Source: JBLHKE01 sp047619485
GTDB taxonomy: Bacteria > Verrucomicrobiota > Verrucomicrobiia > Verrucomicrobiales > DEV007
Direction: 5' to 3'
Length of the DNA stretch: 5,245 nt
Assembly: GCA_047619485.1 (NCBI GenBank)
Contig: JBLHKE010000576.1
Span: forward strand, 1-5,245
Shown here in pieces: positions 1 through 5,245 of the stretch. Under the pieces are notes generated by a model. That model was not told where the DNA came from. It ran no database searches and saw only the letters and a list, made by a program, of their open reading frames with translations. Position 1 is the stretch's first letter, and each line of letters begins with the position of its first letter. Made by a program: the position numbers and the translations under genes.

Positions 1-2012
1 TTGGTGAACCTAGTCGCCCCACCACTGCCGCCCAAGTCGGCATCCGTGTTGGCGATACTCTGAACCTGGTTCAATTGATAGTCGACGCCATTGAGCCGCA
101 GCGGAATCGGATCGGCATCGATTCCCCCCCCCGATTTCACGCTATTGGTCACATCTAGCCGCGCTTTCGGTACAATCTGGGTGAAACCATGTGCCGCTGA
201 GAAAGTTTCAAATACGAGACCAACCTCGAATCGACTCTGACCTGCTGACAGGGATTCGCTGTCACCAAAGGTATTGCCATCATCATCCACGAACCCTGAA
301 ACCACGAACACCAATGCCACTTCAGAGATGGAATACGAGCGGGCTCCCCCGATCGGATAGGGGCTAAATTTTTTATACCAACGGTTCTGGTGAACGCTCA
401 CACCACCACTAGCAACAAGTGCCGTCACCTGCCCATGCCCGGCGACGTTCCCCTCCGGGGTGAATGGCTGAGGAACCGTCGGGTCGGAGAGGTTCGCCCC
501 CCTAATATAGCCATTGATCCCTACGGTGATCTGGCTCCAATCTTCGAACAATCCCCCCCCAAAAATCCCAGCGTTCGGATACCCCGGGAAGGGGAACGGG
601 CTGGCCTCGCTGAGAAAATAGGAAAGTGAGACATTGTTGCCTCCCCCTGCCACGTAAAAATCCGAAAACAGGTTCTCTTCGAATTCCCGTTGGTAGAAAT
701 ACTCTGCACCACCAAGCGTCGCGACCGCAGCGATCTTCTGATCAAACTCCGAGCGCCCTTCCACCAATACGGGCACCGGCCACATCGCGATCCGTGGGGT
801 TCCCAGCGCACTCGTCTCCGGTGCGTTGCTCTCGGTTGTTAGCAAAAACTCACCCCACCTCACCCGCTGCGCGACTGCGGGAGGCAAGGCTGGATTCGAG
901 TCCACCACGTCGTCCAACGACGCATACAAGTGATAACTCGCAGGCTCTGCTACGACTGCCGGCTCGTCCTCCGCAATCCGTCGCGTGCCGCCTTTCGATC
1001 CTCCGGTGCCGATGCCGGGCGCGATCAGCCACAGCTGCTCCACTTCAGCGAGCGTGAGCGAATTCGGATCAGCATTCGTGCCCGGCAAGTAGTAGCGCCG
1101 GTTCGGGAACAGCACGGAGCTCAAACAAGTCATCGCGGGGTGGCCAGGATGACGTTGGAACTCAACGCGAGCCGGTTGATGGGTGGCGTAGGCTCGCTCC
1201 TCCACGGTGTCCGCCCGCGGGGTGTCCCAGTAAACGCCCTCTGCGGCGGTGTTGACGTTGATACGACTGCTCAGGTCATCTGTCCAATACGCGATGCGCC
1301 CGACGATCGGGTTGTGAACGCTTGGCGTCCCCTCCCCTGTCCAGCGGTTCTGGTCGTCAAGAGTTCCCGTCTCACCACGCTTCAACACGTAGCGCCAACG
1401 CACTGGCATCGGCAGGCGTTGGGCATCGTGATTGGCGAGCGCGGGATCGGGTCGAACAACTCCGTTGATCGATGACTCGTAGGAGAATCCTTCGGCACCT
1501 TCGGCATCGCCTGTGAATGCCCTGGGGTCAGCGATTGGAAATTCCAGCGCCCCTCCGTCGCCGAGAGAAGGCACGTTGAGATCGGCGAAGTGGTCGGGCT
1601 GCGTGTCCCAGTTCGGCGGAACATCGGCGGAAAGATCAGTCCCGCCCGGCACTTGCATCTCTGCCGCGGAGTAGAGTTTGAGAATCTCCCCGACTGAATC
1701 GGTGGCGCTAAAATGTCGGATTGCTCCCGGCTGGCTCGACCAAGAAGCGAGTATGCGGTTCAGCTGACCGCCTGTGCCGACACGCATCTGCCCTTCGACT
1801 TCTGTGAACAGGACCGTAGCTAATTCTCCAATGGTCGCTGGCGACTCGAGCTCCCGTGGGGATACTGGAAAATCCGCCTCACCAAAACTCACGGATGTCC
1901 ACCACAGAGCCCACGCGGCGCCCAGAGGTATCGCGACCATTGCGATCAGTAGCGGCCAGCGCTCCTGGTCGATCAACCTCCGATTTCCATCTTTTGCCAT
2001 TCCACCAATCAT
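1..2012 (-). CDS. Verru_Chthon cassette protein A homologue, N-terminal 670 residues (3' end beyond left edge)
   Basis: This is one uninterrupted minus-strand frame of 670 codons with no stop before the window edge. I checked the frame at several points, including both sides of two G tracts. Family-type stretches are SWSSQPGAI (90-98), KLYSAAEM (112-119), NWDTQPDHFADLNVP (134-148), RLPMPVRWRYVLKRG (199-213) and VGRIAYWTDDLSSRINVNTA (237-256). Later comes SYSISEVALVFVVSGF (559-574). I recognise these as the large 'A' member of the Verru_Chthon cassette, whose smaller partners B, C and D are prepilin-like. The biochemical role is unknown; a pilin-like or surface assembly is the usual guess. One membrane segment lies at about 19-38 (WPLLIAMVAIPLGAAWALWW), with the rest probably outside. 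There is no G-[FAM]-x-L-x-E prepilin cleavage motif. The start is ATG 2012 or, in frame, ATG 2000; neither has a well-spaced Shine-Dalgarno. It lies 40 bases after the isomerase stop, across a hairpin. The family call is secure; the exact start is not. Confidence 0.85.
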   Translation of the reverse strand, partial: MIGGMAKDGNRRLIDQERWPLLIAMVAIPLGAAWALWWTSVSFGEADFPVSPRELESPATIGELATVLFTEVEGQMRVGTGGQLNRILASWSSQPGAIRHFSATDSVGEILKLYSAAEMQVPGGTDLSADVPPNWDTQPDHFADLNVPSLGDGGALEFPIADPRAFTGDAEGAEGFSYESSINGVVRPDPALANHDAQRLPMPVRWRYVLKRGETGTLDDQNRWTGEGTPSVHNPIVGRIAYWTDDLSSRINVNTAAEGVYWDTPRADTVEERAYATHQPARVEFQRHPGHPAMTCLSSVLFPNRRYYLPGTNADPNSLTLAEVEQLWLIAPGIGTGGSKGGTRRIAEDEPAVVAEPASYHLYASLDDVVDSNPALPPAVAQRVRWGEFLLTTESNAPETSALGTPRIAMWPVPVLVEGRSEFDQKIAAVATLGGAEYFYQREFEENLFSDFYVAGGGNNVSLSYFLSEASPFPFPGYPNAGIFGGGLFEDWSQITVGINGYIRGANLSDPTVPQPFTPEGNVAGHGQVTALVASGGVSVHQNRWYKKFSPYPIGGARSYSISEVALVFVVSGFVDDDGNTFGDSESLSAGQSRFEVGLVFETFSAAHGFTQIVPKARLDVTNSVKSGGGIDADPIPLRLNGVDYQLNQVQSIANTDADLGGSGGATRFT
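124..132 (-). repeat. Homopolymer tract, nine G on the coding strand
   Basis: Nine consecutive C on the plus strand read as G9 inside the cassette A gene, decoded as S-G-G-G-I at residues 627-631. The frame stays open and family-like on both sides with exactly nine bases. A one-base change in length would shift the frame, so this is a candidate slippage site or a place where sequencing errors are likely. Confidence 0.9.
553..560 (-). repeat. Homopolymer tract T5-G8 on the coding strand
   Basis: Eight C followed by five A on the plus strand read as T5G8 on the coding strand, giving I-F-G-G-G-L at residues 483-488 of the cassette A protein. The reading frame is the same on both sides (PGYPNAG before it, FEDWSQ after it), so eight is the in-frame length in this copy. 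Confidence 0.9.
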
Positions 2013-2025
2013 AGATCCACAGCGA

Positions 2026-2051
2026 CGCGGAGCAAGCCAATCGCTCCCGCG
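2026..2051 (-). terminator. GC-rich intergenic hairpin, terminator or attenuator candidate without a U tract
   Basis: The arms are 2043-2051 (plus strand GCTCCCGCG) and 2026-2033 (CGCGGAGC). They form eight base pairs with one bulged base, seven of them G-C, around a nine-base loop at 2034-2042. The structure starts one base after the isomerase stop codon and ends 13 bases before ATG 2012. No run of U follows the stem on the minus-strand transcript, so it is not a classical intrinsic terminator. It could protect the 3' end of the upstream message, attenuate transcription, or affect translation of the cassette gene. The pairing is seen directly; the role is inferred. Confidence 0.5.
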
Positions 2052-2052
2052 A

Positions 2053-3909
2053 TTACTCGTCCACTGCCAGGCTCACCAGTACGCGGAAGAAAACACGCTC
2101 GCCACCAGCCGCTTGCACTTCCGTCTGGCGCACCGTCAGGGTCAGAAATCCTTCTCCGGTCACGGTCTCGACCATCACGCCATCCGGGTCATCGACCGTC
2201 CACAGGTCCGTCCACATTTGGAGGTCGGTGCTCGTCTGCACTTTGTATTCGAGGTCAGGAGCGAAGCGGCGCTGGCGGAACTCGATGGTGTCGAAGGTTC
2301 CTAGTTCGGGGTCCACGAATTCGCCTAACACTGGTAAAAACGAAATATCATCAGCAGCCGAAGTCGGGTCGCCACCGAAGGCGTATTCTTGGAGATTGTC
2401 CAGCAGGCCACCATCGTCGTTCGAATCGGCAGCACCTGCGCTATTTTCCAATGCCCACTCAGCATAGGTGGACTCACCCGCAACCTGCACTACAAACGAC
2501 TGCGTCACCTCGCCCCCGTCGAGGTCAGTCGCGGTCACGATGAACTCGGTCTGCCCGGGATTCACGGGGATGAATGTGAGCGTGGAACCATCCAGAGATG
2601 CCGTCGCCACCGCCGCATCTCCACCACTGACGGCGAAGCTCAGAGTTGGGACTTCAATAACCCCGGTGATCGAGGCGAGTTGGGAGACCAACGGGCTATC
2701 CTCGGTCGCCGCGGACAGCGGCCAGTCCGAAAAACTCCGCCCCGCCGCACCGAAATTCGCCGTGTAGGTAGCCGTATCGAACGCGCTGATCTGATCTGCG
2801 GCAGCCATGTCGATCACCCGACCAAACACTGTGAACCCGCCGTTTTGCCCATCGAGGATGGAGATATTATCCTTTAGGCTGACGAAAAACTCGCTGGTAG
2901 CACTGTCCGGACTGCCGCCGAGTTTCGCCATCGACACCGTGCCGCAGATATTTGGACGCCCGACGTCGTACTCATTGATGATCGAATCGAACTCCTCGAC
3001 GTCGACGAACTGCCCCTCAACAGCGCCCGGTTCGGGTTTATAGCCGCCGCCTTGGATCACGAATTGCTCGACCGAACGGTGGAAAAATGTCCCGTCCCAA
3101 CGACCGGCTTCCGCATAGGCAAAAAAGTTATCGACCGTGATCGGTGCCCCATTGATCGGATCGTCATACAGCCCGACCTGGATCGGGCCGGCCGGGGTGC
3201 TCATGGTCGCCGCACGCCCCATGTCAGGATCATTGAAGTGGTTTCCAAGCTCGACTTCTACCGCCACGTCATCGAGCTCGGTCACCGTTGGAGCGGCGGT
3301 GACCACGGGGGCTTCGTTAATTACCTGGACGTAGAAATTCCGGGTCCGGGAGTGGACTCCGGTCTGCGCCGAAAAGTTGATCAGGACAATTCCCGCTGGC
3401 GCGTCCGTCCCGCTGAGGACGAAGTTGACCGCATCCCAGCTGATCCAATCCGGCAGCGTGGACTCGAGTTGGATCGATCCGGAATCATTCAGACTGAACT
3501 GTTTCGAAAAACTGCCGCCCGGCGTGACCGTGACGCACGAGGCAACGATCTGAAAATTCTTTGTCTCGACCGTCGCCTCCTCAGAATAGTCGGAAAAACC
3601 ATCGGCGTTCTCCGCGCGCAAACGGAATGTCGCGGGCGTGTCTGGCGCAAAACCATTGAACGTCACGGACGTGGCATTTTCGGCCGGCCGGAAACCAGCA
3701 ACCTGAAACCCATTATCGCCGAACTTAAACTCGAGTTCGAAATCTACTTCGTCCGTGGCATTGTCGATCCACTCAAGCGTTCCGAGATCTCGGGCAGTCG
3801 AAGCAGCGAATGCAAATCCCGTTGGTGCCGCCGGCGGAGCGGCAAGCGCGGCAGTCGCGAAACAGCAGAGAACGAGCGCCGAAGTGGTGTTACAGATCCG
3901 GGCTTTCAT
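2053..3909 (-). CDS. Secreted multidomain cyclophilin-type peptidyl-prolyl cis-trans isomerase
   Basis: This 618-residue exported protein should catalyse cis-trans isomerisation of X-Pro bonds. A signal peptide spans 1-23 (MKAR, hydrophobic core ALVLCCFATAALA, cut before APP); C15 and C16 do not fit a lipobox. A fibronectin type III-like domain spans about 26-116 and an Ig/cadherin-like domain about 117-197. A NEAPVV linker leads to the cyclophilin domain at about 234-378. Its active-site stretch FHRSVEQFVIQGGG holds R278, F283 and Q286, equivalent to R55, F60 and Q63 of human cyclophilin A, and SEFFV gives F342 for F113. W121 is replaced by I351 and H126 falls in a short insertion. Another Ig-like domain spans about 405-477. 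Then come a DSNDDGG calcium-type loop (495-501) and a C-terminal beta region. No membrane anchor or sorting signal is visible. The frame also allows TTG 3960, but only ATG 3909 puts the signal peptide at the N-terminus. The natural substrate is unknown. Confidence 0.88.
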   Translation of the reverse strand: MKARICNTTSALVLCCFATAALAAPPAAPTGFAFAASTARDLGTLEWIDNATDEVDFELEFKFGDNGFQVAGFRPAENATSVTFNGFAPDTPATFRLRAENADGFSDYSEEATVETKNFQIVASCVTVTPGGSFSKQFSLNDSGSIQLESTLPDWISWDAVNFVLSGTDAPAGIVLINFSAQTGVHSRTRNFYVQVINEAPVVTAAPTVTELDDVAVEVELGNHFNDPDMGRAATMSTPAGPIQVGLYDDPINGAPITVDNFFAYAEAGRWDGTFFHRSVEQFVIQGGGYKPEPGAVEGQFVDVEEFDSIINEYDVGRPNICGTVSMAKLGGSPDSATSEFFVSLKDNISILDGQNGGFTVFGRVIDMAAADQISAFDTATYTANFGAAGRSFSDWPLSAATEDSPLVSQLASITGVIEVPTLSFAVSGGDAAVATASLDGSTLTFIPVNPGQTEFIVTATDLDGGEVTQSFVVQVAGESTYAEWALENSAGAADSNDDGGLLDNLQEYAFGGDPTSAADDISFLPVLGEFVDPELGTFDTIEFRQRRFAPDLEYKVQTSTDLQMWTDLWTVDDPDGVMVETVTGEGFLTLTVRQTEVQAAGGERVFFRVLVSLAVDE

Positions 3910-3964
3910 GATTTGGGGAGTGAGGATTAAGAAGAAAAGGCACTGCCGCAGGGGCAACAACCTG
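3910..3964 (-). other. Intergenic gap between korB and the isomerase gene; pyrimidine-rich leader without Shine-Dalgarno
   Basis: The 55 bases after the korB stop contain no GGAGG-like sequence near ATG 3909; the bases just before it read CTCACTCCCCAAATC on the coding strand. A four-pair stem (TGCC/GGCA) near 3941-3954 is followed by a T-rich stretch, but it is too weak to call a terminator. No well-spaced promoter boxes are seen. The gap fits co-transcription with korB but does not prove it. Confidence 0.5.
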
Positions 3965-4891
3965 TTACTTCATCAACGCAAATCGAGATTTCAGCAGGTC
4001 AGTCGCCGTAGCGTCACCGACCTTCGCCTTGCTCGCGTCGATCCACTTCTGCTCGAGGGTGTTCTTGCTCGGGCGATCGGTCTCGTAGAAGACACCGAAG
4101 CTGCCCGGGTAATCCTGGTCGGCCAACTTAAACGCCGCCATCTGGTCGGTGACGTCGTGACGCTCTTCGTCCTCCGGGGTGTCGTCCCATTTCTTCTCCT
4201 CGATGAGTTTGAAATCACCACCCTTGCGCGGATTGGCGGGATCGAAGACACCCGGGTAGAACACCACGCACTCGGAGAGGATCTCGATGACGGAGAATCC
4301 CTCGTGCTTGATCGCGCGGTCAAACATTGCCATCATGTGCTTTACTTGGGTCGCGTGCGAGCGCGCGACGAAGGTCGCGCCACTACCAACGAGTTTCTTC
4401 ATCGGGTTGATCGGTTGGTCGATCGAGCCAGTCGGGTCGGTCTTCGATTTGAAGCCGATCGGTGAAGTAGGCGAGGTCTGCTTCTTCGTCAGGCCATAGA
4501 CGAAGTTGTCCATGATGACGTAGGTCAAGTTCGGGTTCTTGCGAGCGGCGTGCTCGAGGTGGTTGCCTCCGATCGAGAATCCATCACCATCACCGCCGAA
4601 GGCGAACACGTGCAGATCCGGGCGCGAGAGCGAAACACCTGTCGCGAACGGCAGGGCGCGGCCGTGGATGAAATGGACACCGTGGGTGTTGACGAAATAC
4701 GGGAAGCGTGAAGAGCAACCGATGCCGGCGATGGTGCAGATCTTCTCGTGCGCGAAGTTCAACTTCTCGAGAGTCTTGTAGAACGAAGCGAGGACGGCAA
4801 AATCACCGCAGCCCGGACACCAGGTCGGGTGGTCGGCGGTGAGCGCCTTCTTGGTGAGCTTCTCTGCTGGTTCTTCGGTAGCGGTGGACAT
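3965..4891 (-). CDS. korB: 2-oxoacid:ferredoxin oxidoreductase beta subunit (2-oxoglutarate type)
   Basis: This 308-residue cytoplasmic protein is the TPP-binding beta subunit of an enzyme that converts a 2-oxoacid and CoA to acyl-CoA and CO2 while reducing ferredoxin. From the N-terminus it shows HPTWCPGCGDF (21-31), AGIGCSSRFPYF (55-66), HGRALPFATG (76-85), the TPP/Mg motif GGDGDGFSIGGNH (99-111) ending in MDN (127-129), YGLTKKQTSPTS (132-143), and SECVVFYPGVF (206-216). C25, C28, C59 and C208 match in order and spacing the four cysteines that bind the [4Fe-4S] cluster in archaeal relatives. Length is normal for the family and the gene is intact. It starts 24 bases after the korA stop, so the two should be co-transcribed and form the enzyme together. 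The leader is A-rich (AAGAAAGAAAAAACTC) with no clear Shine-Dalgarno. The YGLTK.QTSPTS loop favours a KorB-type enzyme, but pyruvate or a broader 2-oxoacid range cannot be excluded from sequence alone. Confidence 0.94.
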   Translation of the reverse strand: MSTATEEPAEKLTKKALTADHPTWCPGCGDFAVLASFYKTLEKLNFAHEKICTIAGIGCSSRFPYFVNTHGVHFIHGRALPFATGVSLSRPDLHVFAFGGDGDGFSIGGNHLEHAARKNPNLTYVIMDNFVYGLTKKQTSPTSPIGFKSKTDPTGSIDQPINPMKKLVGSGATFVARSHATQVKHMMAMFDRAIKHEGFSVIEILSECVVFYPGVFDPANPRKGGDFKLIEEKKWDDTPEDEERHDVTDQMAAFKLADQDYPGSFGVFYETDRPSKNTLEQKWIDASKAKVGDATATDLLKSRFALMK

Positions 4892-4915
4892 GAGTTTTTT
4901 CTTTCTTAGGGGATG
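4892..4915 (-). other. korA-korB intergenic gap with A-rich leader
   Basis: Only 24 bases separate the korA stop codon from the korB ATG. On the coding strand they read CATCCCCTAAG followed by an A-rich run. The spacing is too short for a promoter plus leader that does not overlap korA, which supports one transcript for both subunits. AAGAAAG is at best a poor ribosome-binding site. Confidence 0.6.
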
Positions 4916-5245
4916 TTAGGCTTCGGAGACGACGCGCTCGATACCGGCGAGGATCTCGCGGACGCGGTAGGTGAGGCCGTCGGTCTTGGTCAGGCTGAGG
5001 ATGTTCGGGTTGGCGTAGCGCGCACGTAGCAGCGTCGCCAGTTGGCCGTAGCCATACATGCCCTGGTCGTTCATCTCGACGACGACCACCTTGCTGAAAC
5101 CTTCGAAGAGTTTATCGATCCCGTTCGGCATCGGGTGCAAGTGGCGTAGGTGGATCGCGGAGAAGCCGCGACCACTCTCACGAGCGACGTCGACCGCCTC
5201 GCGGATCGGCCCCCAGGTGGAACCCCAGCCGATCAGGAGCACTTC
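4916..5245 (-). CDS. korA: 2-oxoacid:ferredoxin oxidoreductase alpha subunit, C-terminal 109 residues (5' end beyond right edge)
   Basis: The visible part opens in frame at the window edge with E-V-L-L-I-G-W-G, so the true start lies outside and the GTG at 5242 is an internal valine, not a start. GWGSTWGPIREAV, the HLRHLHPMP stretch, VVVVEMN and YGYGQLATLLRARY are the typical end of the KorA alpha chain, including the strand-turn GQL motif near the C-terminus. In many bacteria this chain is a gamma-alpha fusion of about 600 residues; whether that holds here cannot be seen. It should pair with the KorB encoded 24 bases downstream to form the active enzyme, where alpha helps build the TPP and substrate pocket at the subunit interface. 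The sequence ends normally at TAA with no sign of damage. The call rests on these C-terminal motifs plus the korB neighbour. Confidence 0.88.
   Translation of the reverse strand, partial: EVLLIGWGSTWGPIREAVDVARESGRGFSAIHLRHLHPMPNGIDKLFEGFSKVVVVEMNDQGMYGYGQLATLLRARYANPNILSLTKTDGLTYRVREILAGIERVVSEA

Noticed and set aside
390..1475. Several plus-strand and alternative minus-strand open frames (390-629, 626-1057, 930-1475; minus 521-811, 850-1032, 1382-1624)
   Set aside because: All overlap the cassette A coding frame in other phases. Their products are low-complexity Arg/Pro/Ser-rich and lack motifs, while the cassette frame is continuous and family-like throughout.
1..2012. Possibility that the cassette A gene is a frameshifted pseudogene
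   Set aside because: The residue count and coordinates agree along the whole length (2010 bases, 670 codons), and codon phase is unchanged at 1286, 686, 581, 545, 377 and 134. No break is present within the window.
3052..3930. A 292-codon open frame on the plus strand
   Set aside because: It lies wholly antisense to the cyclophilin gene, and its translation is Arg/Asp/Gly-rich with no domain or signal. This is a usual by-product of codon bias in GC-rich DNA.
3907..3960. Upstream TTG start for the isomerase gene at 3960
   Set aside because: It would add 17 residues before the signal peptide and begin four bases after the korB stop without a ribosome site. ATG 3909 gives a textbook MKAR-type signal peptide.
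3930..3960. Possible terminator and promoter between korB and the isomerase gene
   Set aside because: The stem has only four pairs. The best promoter-like boxes (TTGCCC and CTTAAT) match four of six positions each and are about 20 bases apart, which is too poor to call.
3755..4465. A 236-codon plus-strand open frame across the 5' end of the isomerase gene and most of korB
   Set aside because: It is antisense to the well-supported korB and isomerase genes and shows no recognisable family features.

Overview
The window looks like chromosomal DNA from a member of the Verrucomicrobiota. The best support is the left-hand gene, whose protein reads as a Verru_Chthon cassette protein A, a family I know only from that phylum. 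The central gene agrees with this. It encodes a secreted, Ig-fold-rich cyclophilin whose C-terminal region (a D/N-rich calcium-type loop, then a 'VQTSTDLQMW' segment) is a style common in verrucomicrobial exported proteins. The DNA is GC-rich and densely coded.

All four supported genes lie on the minus strand, so transcription runs right to left. (1) 5245-4916 is the C-terminal end of a 2-oxoacid:ferredoxin oxidoreductase alpha subunit (KorA type), cut by the right edge. (2) 4891-3965 is the complete beta subunit (KorB type), with its TPP-binding motif and the four cysteines expected for a [4Fe-4S] cluster. (3) 3909-2053 is a complete secreted multidomain cyclophilin-type peptidyl-prolyl isomerase. 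(4) 2012-1 is the N-terminal 670 residues of the cassette protein A homologue, with no stop before the left edge. The gaps are 24, 55 and 40 bases, and no stretch above 60 bases is non-coding.

KorA and KorB form one enzyme, which oxidatively decarboxylates a 2-oxoacid (probably 2-oxoglutarate) to the acyl-CoA while reducing ferredoxin. The other two genes encode envelope or exported proteins with no obvious metabolic link to Kor. They may share a transcript only because they are adjacent. A GC-rich hairpin sits between the isomerase and the cassette gene.

I see no RNA genes, CRISPR arrays, insertion sequences or phage genes. The points most worth a second look are the cassette A protein with its unusual N-terminus and its position away from the other cassette genes, two long G tracts inside it, and the intergenic hairpin.
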